A stretch of 23,099 nucleotides of DNA. Origin: Flavobacteriaceae bacterium UBA5079. Lineage in GTDB: Bacteria > Bacteroidota > Bacteroidia > Flavobacteriales > Flavobacteriaceae. The stretch lies in contig DIAL01000127.1 of assembly GCA_002414705.1 (NCBI GenBank), forward strand, positions 5,221-28,319, written 5' to 3'. The notes below the pieces were generated by a model. It was not told the DNA's origin and did no database searches. It was given only the letters and a program-made list of their open reading frames with translations. Both the position numbers and the translations under genes were made by a program. Below are positions 7,178 to 14,671 of the stretch, piece after piece. The first letter of the stretch is position 1, and the number at the start of each line of letters is the position of its first letter.

Positions 7178-7774
7178 ATGAAATTTGTCCCTCTTGCTCT
7201 TATAACAAGTATTTCTTTATGCGCTGGTCTTTGTTGTCCTGGTGAAGATGATTATGTATATTCCAATAATGAGGTCCGAAATGATACCATTATTCAAATT
7301 GAGAATAATACGATGAATTTTCAGGTTGATGATACCATCTATATTTCAACACGTCTTAATAATGAACAAATTACTATAAATGATAAAACGGTTTTTTTAA
7401 CCGATTTTATTTCAGACACACCTGAAAGTTTCTATTATTACTACCTTAATTTGTACAAAGAAACTGCTTATGGCACGTATGCTTTAATTGAATTAAATGA
7501 AAATGCTTTAGAAATTATTGAAGGCGAAACACGTGTAGATAATCAAAGCTTATTTGTAAGCTGTGAATTAAATGACACTATTTTCAGTAATAAATTCGGA
7601 ATCAGATTATTAGAGCCTGGAACCTATTATCTTTCCGGTTCCCAAAATTACTTCAATCTGGATACTGAAATAGTCTGGATATATCCAAATTATTCTGGTA
7701 ATGAAGGTATTTCAATTTATTCTAAAATAATAAATTCTGATTCAGATGGTCGCTATTATTTTATTGTAAATTAA
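7178..7774 (+). CDS. Hypothetical secreted protein or lipoprotein
   Basis: A 198-residue protein with an N-terminal export signal: Lys2, then a hydrophobic stretch to residue 18, then Cys19-Cys20 and an acidic segment. The Cys residues suggest a lipoprotein, but the bases before Cys19 (Ala-Gly-Leu) are not a textbook lipobox, so a plain signal peptide is possible. The rest is acidic and rich in Asn, Tyr, Ile and Thr, with alternating polar/hydrophobic stretches that suggest an all-beta fold. I recognise no domain or catalytic motif. Its TAA abuts the stop of the convergent ung gene with no gap. Confidence 0.7.
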   Translation: MKFVPLALITSISLCAGLCCPGEDDYVYSNNEVRNDTIIQIENNTMNFQVDDTIYISTRLNNEQITINDKTVFLTDFISDTPESFYYYYLNLYKETAYGTYALIELNENALEIIEGETRVDNQSLFVSCELNDTIFSNKFGIRLLEPGTYYLSGSQNYFNLDTEIVWIYPNYSGNEGISIYSKIINSDSDGRYYFIVN

Positions 7775-8440
7775 TTACCACTTTATGGGTAAAAACCCGT
7801 TTTTTTCTAAAACCATATTTGTTTTGCTGAAATGCTTGTTACCAAACCAATAACCTCTATTAGCACTCAACGGTGAGGGATGACCACTCGTTAGAATAGT
7901 ATGCTTGTTTGTGTTTATTAATTTCGATTTCTTTTTGGCAAATCCACCCCAGAGTAAAAATATTACATCTTTTTTCTGTTCACTGATTATTTTAATTACT
8001 GAATCTGTAAAGGTTTCCCAACCCATATTTTGATGACTACCAGCTTCATGAGCCCTAACGGTTAATGTGGCATTCAATAGTAAAACGCCTTGTTTTGCCC
8101 AATGTATCAAATTACCACTTTCAGGATATTGTTTATTAATATCCGATTCTAATTCTTTAAAAATATTTTTTAAGGAAGGTGGATGCGCAATACCATCATG
8201 AACACTAAAACACAAACCATTAGCTTGATCTAAACCATGATAAGGATCTTGACCAATAATAACGACCTTTGTTTCATGAAAAGGACACGCATTAAAAGCC
8301 ATAAAAATCTCTGATTCTGGAGGATAACAGTTATGCTGTTCATAATCCGATTTCACAAAAGTTTTCAGTTCTTGAAAATAGGGCTTTTCAAATTCTGGTT
8401 GTAAATTCGGTTTCCAGCTATCACTAATTTCCAATTTCAT
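7775..8440 (-). CDS. ung: Uracil-DNA glycosylase, family 1
   Basis: A 221-residue enzyme that removes uracil from DNA to start base-excision repair. The water-activating motif is GQDPYHG (63-69, Asp65 catalytic). The proline-rich loop is AHPPSLKNIF (86-95). GVLLLNATLTV (118-128) contains the uracil-recognition Asn, and the DNA-intercalating loop with catalytic His is HPSPLSA (187-193). Length matches bacterial Ung. The ATG at 8440 opens directly into the conserved N-terminus. It is divergent from the YfcC-type gene with a 65-base shared upstream region and convergent with the 7178 gene. Confidence 0.97.
   Translation of the reverse strand: MKLEISDSWKPNLQPEFEKPYFQELKTFVKSDYEQHNCYPPESEIFMAFNACPFHETKVVIIGQDPYHGLDQANGLCFSVHDGIAHPPSLKNIFKELESDINKQYPESGNLIHWAKQGVLLLNATLTVRAHEAGSHQNMGWETFTDSVIKIISEQKKDVIFLLWGGFAKKKSKLINTNKHTILTSGHPSPLSANRGYWFGNKHFSKTNMVLEKNGFLPIKW
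7787..7806 (+). terminator. Possible short terminator inside the 3' end of ung
   Basis: GGGT (7787-7790) pairs with ACCC (7795-7798) across an AAAA loop, then a base and a run of seven T follow (7800-7806). It lies just past the stop of the 7178 gene but within the last codons of the convergent ung gene. The stem is only 4 bp. Confidence 0.35.
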
Positions 8441-8505
8441 TTTTAATATCTTTTTTATGACAGCACTAAATTAATACTATCTTTAGCATCATAAAACATT
8501 ATATC

Positions 8506-9999
8506 TTGAAAAATTTAAAATTTCCAACAGCACAAACTATTTTGCTCATTATAGCAGGTCTTGTAGCTTTGTTAACATGGATTATTCCAGCGGGAAAATA
8601 CGATACATTAGCTTTTGATAAAGCATCAAATAGTTTTACAAAAACGCATTTAGAAACCACAGAAATGCTTCCCGCCAATCAAGAAACATTACTTACACTC
8701 AATATAAATATTCCTTTAGAAAAATTCACAAATGGTGATATTTGGAAACCTATTTCTATTCCAAATACTTACCAAAAAGTTGAAGCCAAACCACAGAGTT
8801 TAGTCGCCTTTTTTCAATCTCCAATTAAAGGTATCATAGAAGCGTCGGATATTATTTTTTTAGTTTTAATAATTGGCGGATTAATTGGTATTATGAATTA
8901 TACTGGTGCGTTTGATGCTGGTATTTCATGGCTAGCTATGGCATTAAAAGGTCATGAGTATATTTTAATTATTTTAGTAACTACCTTAATTGCCTTAGGA
9001 GGAACAACCTTTGGTTTAGCAGAAGAAACTATTGCCTTCTACCCTATTTTAATTCCTATGTTTTTAGCCGCTAAATATGACGCTATGGTTCCGCTTGCTG
9101 CAATTTATTTAGGATCTTCTATTGGAACTATGTGTTCTACTGTTAATCCATTTAGTACCATTATTGCCTCTGATGCTGCTGGAATTAACTGGACAACTGG
9201 TTTAACGGGACGTCTCATTACACTAGTAATTGGTGTTGCAATTTGTATTATTTATATTTTGCGATATGCTAATAAGGTAAAAAAAGACCCAACTAAATCA
9301 ATTATATACAATCAAAAAGAAGAAATTGAAGCCTATTTTGGAACTAAAAGTGAAAACGTATTAGAGTTAACAACACGTTTGCGATTAATCCTTATCATTT
9401 TCACCTTATGTTTTGTGGTTATGATTTACGGTGTGTCTCAATTAGATTGGTGGTTTGTTGAAATGACAACTGTATTTTTTGTTGGTGCAATTTTAATAGG
9501 AATTATTGGTAAAATTCAAGAAACAACTTTTGTAGAAACCTTTGTAAAAGGCGCATCAGATTTACTAGGTGTAGCTTTAATTATTGGTATTGCACGTGGT
9601 GTTTCTGTTTTAATGAATGATGGCTTAATTAGTGATACCATGTTGTATCATGCTAGTACTGTAACTGAAGGAATGAATAAAGGCGTTTTTGCAAACGCTA
9701 TGTTATTTATTTATAGCGGACTTTCCTTTTTTATTCCAAGTTCTTCTGGCATGGCAGTTTTAACTATGCCAGTTATGTCACCACTGGCTGATACTGTTGG
9801 TTTTGGTCGTGAGGTTATTGTTAACTGCTACCAATACGGAATGGGTTTATTTGCTTTTATTAATCCTACGGGATTAATTTTAGCTTCATTAGCCATTGTC
9901 AAAGTGGGTTATAATAAGTGGTTGAAATTCGTTTTACCATTACTTTTAATATTAACCATCTTTACTATGATTGTTATAACAATTCAAGTGTATTTATAA
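8506..9999 (+). CDS. YfcC-family / DcuC-superfamily integral membrane transporter
   Basis: A 497-residue polytopic membrane protein of the YfcC (C4-dicarboxylate anaerobic carrier, IT superfamily) group. The first helix (residues 8-27) is followed by TWIIPAGKYD, the family's characteristic WxxPAGxY element. A long extracytoplasmic stretch runs to about residue 105, then about ten more hydrophobic helices. Re-entrant or binding-region motifs include GGTTFGLAEETIAFYPILIPM (about 165-185) and GSSIGTMCSTVNPFSTIIAS, with a pseudo-repeat near the C-terminus (FFIPSSSGMAVLTMPVMSPLAD). The substrate is uncertain; relatives are annotated as amino-acid or dicarboxylate carriers. The only in-frame start before the first helix is TTG at 8506, since the first internal ATG is far inside the protein. 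A TATCTTTA sequence upstream is a near-match -7 box. Confidence 0.88.
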   Translation: MKNLKFPTAQTILLIIAGLVALLTWIIPAGKYDTLAFDKASNSFTKTHLETTEMLPANQETLLTLNINIPLEKFTNGDIWKPISIPNTYQKVEAKPQSLVAFFQSPIKGIIEASDIIFLVLIIGGLIGIMNYTGAFDAGISWLAMALKGHEYILIILVTTLIALGGTTFGLAEETIAFYPILIPMFLAAKYDAMVPLAAIYLGSSIGTMCSTVNPFSTIIASDAAGINWTTGLTGRLITLVIGVAICIIYILRYANKVKKDPTKSIIYNQKEEIEAYFGTKSENVLELTTRLRLILIIFTLCFVVMIYGVSQLDWWFVEMTTVFFVGAILIGIIGKIQETTFVETFVKGASDLLGVALIIGIARGVSVLMNDGLISDTMLYHASTVTEGMNKGVFANAMLFIYSGLSFFIPSSSGMAVLTMPVMSPLADTVGFGREVIVNCYQYGMGLFAFINPTGLILASLAIVKVGYNKWLKFVLPLLLILTIFTMIVITIQVYL

Positions 10000-10021
10000 T
10001 CTTGAAATAGTTTAATATAGC

Positions 10022-10987
10022 TTATTTTGTATTATTAGTTTTTAAGAAATCTAGAATTTTAGTGTTTATCACTTCGGCTTGATCTACTGTTAAAAAATGA
10101 CCTGCATTGTTAATGATTTCGCCTTGACCGTTTGGAATTAAGGTTTTTGCCATTTCAATGGTCTTTTCATTATTAATAACATCATCATCGCCAATTAAAA
10201 CCAAAACTGGCATTTTAAGCGATTGGAAATAACGTTTGGAAAAGGGTTGCATGTCAAAAGTGAATTTGTTGATGGAGTCATTAGCTTCAGATATATAAAA
10301 CTGTTTCAAATACGTTTTGTCAATGTTTTCTACGTTACTTGACATGGATTCTAAAATTTGATCCGTCTGTTTTTCTTCTGAAGAAAAAAGTGAAATAATA
10401 TTCTTAAACAAATCTGAACTTGGTCTAATCCATATAAACGTTTGTGCAGGACTTAATAAAACCATCTTTTTAATACGATCTTGATTTTGCAAGGCTATTT
10501 TAACAGAAATCCATCCACCTCTGGAAGCTCCTACCAAATTAAATTCCTTTAATTCAAGTTTATCAAAAATTTCAGTGTACCAAGTAGCAATTTGATCTAC
10601 ATCATCAAACGTTTTTGTTTTCAGAGATTTCCCAGGTTCTAATATAAAATCGATTGCAAATAATCTGTAATCTTTAGAAAACGCTTTTGCATTTGGGTAC
10701 CACATAGTAGAACTAGCATTCATACCATGCAATAAAACCAATGATTCACCATTTTTTGGACCGCTTACAATAATATGAGCCGTACCAAAACTGGTAGGAA
10801 TATATAATTCTTCAACAGGAATATCCCAAAGTTTTAAGGATGCATCATAAGCATCAAAATAAGCTTCCTGTTTTGAACTGGCATTAATTACGTAATCCGG
10901 TTTTTCAGTATACTGCAAATAATCTTTTTTGCAAGATGTTAAGCTGAAACTTATAGTTAGAAATAAAGCGATCTTATAGATTCTCAT
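10022..10987 (-). CDS. Alpha/beta-hydrolase lipoprotein
   Basis: A 321-residue exported hydrolase. The signal sequence ends in SLTSC with Cys19 as the lipidation site, so it should be membrane-anchored in the periplasm or on the outer membrane. The hydrolase core includes the oxyanion segment LLHGMN (85-90), the nucleophile elbow GASRGG (153-158, Ser155), the acid strand VLVLIGDDDV (261-270, Asp in the DDD) and the catalytic His in NAGHFL (His297). It is most like small esterases/lipases or hydrolases of the MhpC type; the substrate is unknown. A TAGCTTTG -7 box lies on the minus strand at 11015-11008. Its 3' end faces the YfcC gene with a 22-base gap and no clear terminator. Confidence 0.9.
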   Translation of the reverse strand: MRIYKIALFLTISFSLTSCKKDYLQYTEKPDYVINASSKQEAYFDAYDASLKLWDIPVEELYIPTSFGTAHIIVSGPKNGESLVLLHGMNASSTMWYPNAKAFSKDYRLFAIDFILEPGKSLKTKTFDDVDQIATWYTEIFDKLELKEFNLVGASRGGWISVKIALQNQDRIKKMVLLSPAQTFIWIRPSSDLFKNIISLFSSEEKQTDQILESMSSNVENIDKTYLKQFYISEANDSINKFTFDMQPFSKRYFQSLKMPVLVLIGDDDVINNEKTIEMAKTLIPNGQGEIINNAGHFLTVDQAEVINTKILDFLKTNNTK

Positions 10988-11007
10988 AAATTTGTTTTCT
11001 AATATTT

Positions 11008-11015
11008 CAAAGCTA
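11008..11015 (-). promoter_or_regulatory. -7 box of the alpha/beta-hydrolase gene
   Basis: On the minus strand TAGCTTTG fits TAnnTTTG and ends 20 bases before the ATG at 10987. No good TTG lies at the -33 distance. Confidence 0.45.
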
Positions 11016-11074
11016 CATAAATATAAAGTGAACTTATACTTTTTAACTTTAGATTAGTTTTAAAACATAATCCG

Positions 11075-11082
11075 TATTTTTG
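11075..11082 (+). promoter_or_regulatory. -7 box of mutS2
   Basis: TATTTTTG fits TAnnTTTG. The predicted leader of about 35-40 bases carries a run of ten A (11089-11098) and then a small hairpin over a Shine-Dalgarno-like AAGGA. Confidence 0.5.
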
Positions 11083-11102
11083 TAATCCAAAAAAAAAAGC
11101 AA

Positions 11103-11118
11103 TCCTTTTTCACAAGGA
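11103..11118 (+). promoter_or_regulatory. Leader hairpin covering a Shine-Dalgarno-like AAGGA upstream of mutS2
   Basis: TCCTT (11103-11107) can pair with AAGGA (11114-11118) over a 6-base loop. The AAGGA is 5 bases before the ATG at 11124, a good spacing for a ribosome-binding site, which is unusual in this window where most genes have only A-rich leaders. The hairpin could mask the site, but a 5-bp stem is weak. Confidence 0.35.
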
Positions 11119-11123
11119 AAATT

Positions 11124-13295
11124 ATGATACATATTCACGAAAAAACGCTTCAAGATTTAGAGTTTTCAACAGTTTTACAACAAGTAAGTGAGTTGTGTAT
11201 AACCGCTTTAGGACATGAGGAAACTTTACAAATCTCACCTTTAAACAATAAAGAATCTGCTATAAAAGCGTTGGCATTAACCAATGAATATTTAGCATCT
11301 TTATATAATGATAACCGCATTCCCAATCATGGTTTTGAAACGATTGCAAAAGAATTAAAGCTTTTAAAAATTGAAAATACGTATTTAGAAGCGCATAGTT
11401 TAAAAAAAATTATCTCCATTTCTATTACTGCGAATGATATTATCATTTTCTTAAAAAAATTCCAAGAGTACTATATTAATTTGTACGAATTTGCTTCTGA
11501 AATTGAGGTTACAAAAGTTTTAATTGAAGAAATTGATGCTATTGTGGATAGGTTTGGCGATGTTAAAGATAATGCGTCTCCGCTTTTAAAGGAATTACGT
11601 CAAGATATTAATAAAATAAAAGGTAAAATTAATAGCAGTTTTGGTTCGGCATTAAACACCTATCACCAACTAGATTATCTGGATGATATTCGGGAGTCGG
11701 TTGTAGATAATAAACGTGTTTTAGCTGTAAAAGCTATGTATAGACGTAAAGTAAAAGGCGCCATAATGGGCGGCAGTAAAACAGGAAGCATTGTTTATAT
11801 TGAACCTGAAACGACGTTACAATATACACGAGAGCTAAATAATTTGGAATATGAAGAAGGTGAAGAAGTTATTCGAATTTTAAAAACGCTAACTGATTTT
11901 ATTCGACCTTTTCTACCACTTTTAAAGCAGTATCAAGAATTTTTAACAGCAGTAGATGTCATTTCAGCAAAAGCCAAATACGCCAAATCTATGGATGCTA
12001 TTTTGCCTGAAATTAGTGATGATCGCGAATTATTTTTACGAGAGGCTTTTCATCCTTTATTACTTTTAAGCAATAAGAAGAAACATGAAAAAACATATTC
12101 GCAATCCATTAAACTAACCGAAGAAAATCGCATTATTGTTATTTCGGGTCCAAATGCTGGAGGAAAAAGCATCACCTTAAAAACGGTTGGTTTGCTTCAA
12201 ATTATGTTGCAATCTGGTTTTTTAATTCCAGTTCATGAGCGAAGTCATGTATTTTTATTTGATAGAATTATTACAGATATTGGCGATAATCAATCTATAG
12301 AAAATCATTTAAGCACCTATAGTTACCGCTTAAAGCAGATGAATTATTTCTTAAAGAAATGTAATAAAAACACCTTATTTCTTATTGATGAGTTTGGAAC
12401 CGGATCAGACCCTGAACTGGGAGGTGCTTTAGCCGAAACATTTTTAGAAGAATTTTACCATCGGGAAGCTTTTGGAATTATAACAACCCACTACTCCAAT
12501 CTTAAAATTCTAGCTAACGAGTTGCCATTTATGCAAAATGCAAATATGATGTTCGACGAGAAAACCTTGGAACCCATTTATAAGTTGGCATTAGGGCAAG
12601 CAGGAAGTTCGTTTACCTTTGAAGTAGCACAAAAAAATGGCATTCCATATAGTTTAATTAATCGCGCTAAAAAGAAAATTGAAAAGGGGAAAGTACGTTT
12701 TGATAGAACCATTGCAAAACTTCAAAAAGAACGATCGAAATTAGAAAAAACCGAACAATCCTTAAAGGAAAACGAGCGTAAAAAGCTTACCGAAGCTGAA
12801 AAGCTTGAGGAAACAAATGTGAAAATCCAGAAGAAACTGGAAAGCTTTCAAGAGTTATATGATAGTAATCAACGCCTAATATATTTGGGTCAGAAAGTGA
12901 ATGATTTATCGGAAAAATATTTCAATAATAAACAAAAGCGCGAATTAATGAATGAGTTATTTAAACTTGTTCAAATTGAAAACTCCAAGCGCAAGAAAAC
13001 AACAGTTAAAAAGCAAAAAGCAGAAAAAGCTAAAGTAGAAAAAGTAAAACAAGAAGCCGAAAAAACAGTTGCAGTAATCCGTGAAAAGAAAAAAGTAGCT
13101 AAAGAAAAGGAGAAGAATAAACCTGTAGCTCCAAGACCAACTTTAAAAATCGGTGACCGAGTGAGAATGCAAGATGGTCGAGCTGTTGGTAGTATTGATA
13201 GCATTGAGAAAAATAAAGCAATTGTTAATTATGGTATGTTTACTACCAACGTGAGCATAGAGCAATTAGAACTGGTTGAAGCTATTAAGAAATAA
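11124..13295 (+). CDS. mutS2: MutS2 family ATPase (endonuclease MutS2) lacking an Smr domain
   Basis: A 723-residue MutS2 homologue. The helical core and lever/clamp region occupies about 1-310. The ABC-type ATPase has Walker A GPNAGGKS (342-349), Walker B LFLIDEFGTGSDP (418-430) and the switch His in THYSNL (455-460). A coiled coil follows from about 515 to 600, then a very Lys/Glu-rich stretch (about 620-668). A small beta domain at 674-717 (KIGDRVRMQDGRAVGSI) resembles the KOW-like domain of MutS2. The protein ends there: the C-terminal Smr nuclease domain of Bacillus-type MutS2 (about 785 residues) is missing. MutS2 proteins act on stalled ribosomes or branched DNA rather than in mismatch repair. 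The start at 11124 is supported by the AAGGA five bases upstream and the upstream -7 box. Confidence 0.93.
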   Translation: MIHIHEKTLQDLEFSTVLQQVSELCITALGHEETLQISPLNNKESAIKALALTNEYLASLYNDNRIPNHGFETIAKELKLLKIENTYLEAHSLKKIISISITANDIIIFLKKFQEYYINLYEFASEIEVTKVLIEEIDAIVDRFGDVKDNASPLLKELRQDINKIKGKINSSFGSALNTYHQLDYLDDIRESVVDNKRVLAVKAMYRRKVKGAIMGGSKTGSIVYIEPETTLQYTRELNNLEYEEGEEVIRILKTLTDFIRPFLPLLKQYQEFLTAVDVISAKAKYAKSMDAILPEISDDRELFLREAFHPLLLLSNKKKHEKTYSQSIKLTEENRIIVISGPNAGGKSITLKTVGLLQIMLQSGFLIPVHERSHVFLFDRIITDIGDNQSIENHLSTYSYRLKQMNYFLKKCNKNTLFLIDEFGTGSDPELGGALAETFLEEFYHREAFGIITTHYSNLKILANELPFMQNANMMFDEKTLEPIYKLALGQAGSSFTFEVAQKNGIPYSLINRAKKKIEKGKVRFDRTIAKLQKERSKLEKTEQSLKENERKKLTEAEKLEETNVKIQKKLESFQELYDSNQRLIYLGQKVNDLSEKYFNNKQKRELMNELFKLVQIENSKRKKTTVKKQKAEKAKVEKVKQEAEKTVAVIREKKKVAKEKEKNKPVAPRPTLKIGDRVRMQDGRAVGSIDSIEKNKAIVNYGMFTTNVSIEQLELVEAIKK

Positions 13296-13308
13296 CATTT
13301 ATGGTCTC

Positions 13309-13334
13309 TTGTAATTAATTCTTCACTATTTTTG
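13309..13334 (+). promoter_or_regulatory. Promoter of the DCC-family gene, placed directly before ATG
   Basis: TATTTTTG (13327-13334) matches TAnnTTTG and is separated from the ATG at 13339 by only four bases. A TTG at 13309-13311 is 15 bases upstream of it. The spacing predicts transcription starting at or within a couple of bases of the start codon. Confidence 0.55.
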
Positions 13335-13338
13335 TATT

Positions 13339-13758
13339 ATGATAAATCAATTACCAGAAAACAAACAATTAATACTCTTTGATGGTGTATGTAATTTATG
13401 CAATAATGCTATTAATTATGTTATTAAACACGATAAGAAAAGTATGTTTATGTTTGCGCCTTTGCAAAGTGAAACTGGTAAAAAAATAATCGATAAATTT
13501 AAAATTGATACGGATAAAATGGATTCTATTTTACTTTATTCTCCAAAGAAAGGTTTGTCTTACAAGTCCACTGCAGCACTTAAAATAGCATCCTATTTAG
13601 GCTTTCCTTTAAATTTATTACCTGTATTCTATATTATTCCGGGTTCTATAAGAAATTGGGTTTATGATTTTATTGCTAAAAATCGTTACAAATGGTTTGG
13701 AAAAAAAGATGCGTGTATGATTCCCACTAAAGAATTGAGAGCAAAATTTATTGAATAA
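13339..13758 (+). CDS. DCC-family thiol-disulfide oxidoreductase (DUF393)
   Basis: A 139-residue protein of the DCC family, named for the Asp-x-x-Cys-x-x-Cys signature near the N-terminus. Here it is FDGVCNLC (14-21), with the CxxC pair at Cys18 and Cys21 placed like a thioredoxin-fold active site. FMFAPLQSETG follows (about 38-48), then SILLYSPKKGLSYKSTAALKIASYLG, a family-typical region. It is presumed to be cytoplasmic, with no signal peptide. The redox partner is unknown. The start is fixed by the CxxC motif position and by the promoter box ending four bases before ATG. Confidence 0.93.
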   Translation: MINQLPENKQLILFDGVCNLCNNAINYVIKHDKKSMFMFAPLQSETGKKIIDKFKIDTDKMDSILLYSPKKGLSYKSTAALKIASYLGFPLNLLPVFYIIPGSIRNWVYDFIAKNRYKWFGKKDACMIPTKELRAKFIE

Positions 13759-13785
13759 CACATATATTTATTTTTTTATTTATTA

Positions 13786-13793
13786 TACTTTTG
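13786..13793 (+). promoter_or_regulatory. -7 box of the Tyr/Gly-rich lipoprotein gene
   Basis: TACTTTTG matches TAnnTTTG, giving a leader of roughly 70 bases before the ATG at 13869. The last part of the leader is A-rich. Confidence 0.4.
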
Positions 13794-13868
13794 ACTGTAC
13801 CATAAAAAAACTTAAACAGCTTTCTATAAAATAGAATTTAAAGAATTACAATTATTAAAACTAAAACT

Positions 13869-14540
13869 ATGAAAAACACGCTTAAATTAACAGCTATTTT
13901 ACTTTTGCTTATTACCTCTAGTTGTTCTGGAATTAAAGTATTGGATGCTTGGAAATCGGATTCAGCAGCTAATATTAAAGACAATAACATTCTTGTTATT
14001 TCAAGAACGGAAAACAAACAAGCTCGCATTGCTTTTGAACAAGAAATTGCAAAACAACTTCGTGAAAAAGGGATGAAAGCGACAGAAAGTTTTAAAGAGA
14101 TGCCAAACTTTAATCATGATGAAGCATTAACTGAAGCGCAACAAAAAAACTTCAAAGACTTTTTAAACAATGAAGGTTATGATGCTGTTGTAGTTACTGT
14201 TGTAAAAGATTATCAAGAACGTACCGAAACATCTCAAGATGGTGGTTATTATGCTGGTGCTAGTTTTTACCCATCATATTATCCTGGATATTATGGTGGC
14301 TTCTATGGTTATTATGGCAATAGAATGTCTTATTCAACTTATGGAAATTACGTACCAATGAGTTCTACAACGCAAGTTGTGAAAACGTATATAGTTGAAA
14401 CTGTGGCTTACGATTTAACACAAGAGGATGGAAAACAACTAGCTGCTGTGGTAACTACTAAAATAGATGACCCACAGAATGTGACTAAAAATGCTGTAGA
14501 ATACACTGAAAAAATTACGAAAGCATTAACTGAAAAGTAA
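13869..14540 (+). CDS. Hypothetical lipoprotein with Tyr/Gly-rich segment
   Basis: A 223-residue exported protein. The signal sequence (Lys2, hydrophobic 6-15) ends ITSSC with Cys19 as the likely lipidation site. The mature N-terminal domain (about 35-115) alternates strands and helices: NNILVISRT, then ARIAFEQEIAKQLREKG, then DAVVVTVVKDYQE, similar to the alpha/beta layout of small periplasmic lipoproteins that bind partners at the cell envelope. Residues 125-161 are strongly enriched in Tyr and Gly (YYPGYYGGFYGYYG within it). The final part forms a beta-rich segment (VVKTYIVETVAYDL). I do not recognise a named family. A strong terminator follows 20 bases after the stop. Confidence 0.75.
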   Translation: MKNTLKLTAILLLLITSSCSGIKVLDAWKSDSAANIKDNNILVISRTENKQARIAFEQEIAKQLREKGMKATESFKEMPNFNHDEALTEAQQKNFKDFLNNEGYDAVVVTVVKDYQERTETSQDGGYYAGASFYPSYYPGYYGGFYGYYGNRMSYSTYGNYVPMSSTTQVVKTYIVETVAYDLTQEDGKQLAAVVTTKIDDPQNVTKNAVEYTEKITKALTEK

Positions 14541-14560
14541 TTCTTAACTTATAAATACTT

Positions 14561-14590
14561 AAAAAAGCTTTGAATTTTCAAGGCTTTTTT
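14561..14590. terminator. Strong intrinsic terminator after the 13869 gene
   Basis: A 13-bp stem pairs 14561-14573 (AAAAAAGCTTTGA) with 14578-14590 across a 4-base loop. There is one G-U pair, and a T-run follows. The A-run on the left arm makes it work on the minus strand too. Confidence 0.85.
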
Positions 14591-14639
14591 TGTGTCATAA
14601 AAATTCAGTCTAATACGTTTTATAATATATTTCCAATAA

Positions 14640-14671
14640 AAAAAGGTCTTGATTTTCATCAAGACCTTTTT
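14640..14671. terminator. Second bidirectional hairpin terminator
   Basis: A perfect 14-bp stem pairs 14640-14653 with 14658-14671 around TTTC. The core is GGTCTTGAT. It is flanked by A- and T-runs, so it can act on both strands. It begins about 49 bases after the preceding terminator with no gene in between. Confidence 0.8.

Noticed and set aside
12971..13204. Minus-strand frame rich in Phe and Ser inside mutS2
   Set aside because: It is the antisense reading of the Lys-rich AAA/GAA codon stretch of mutS2, which generates Phe/Ser codons artificially.
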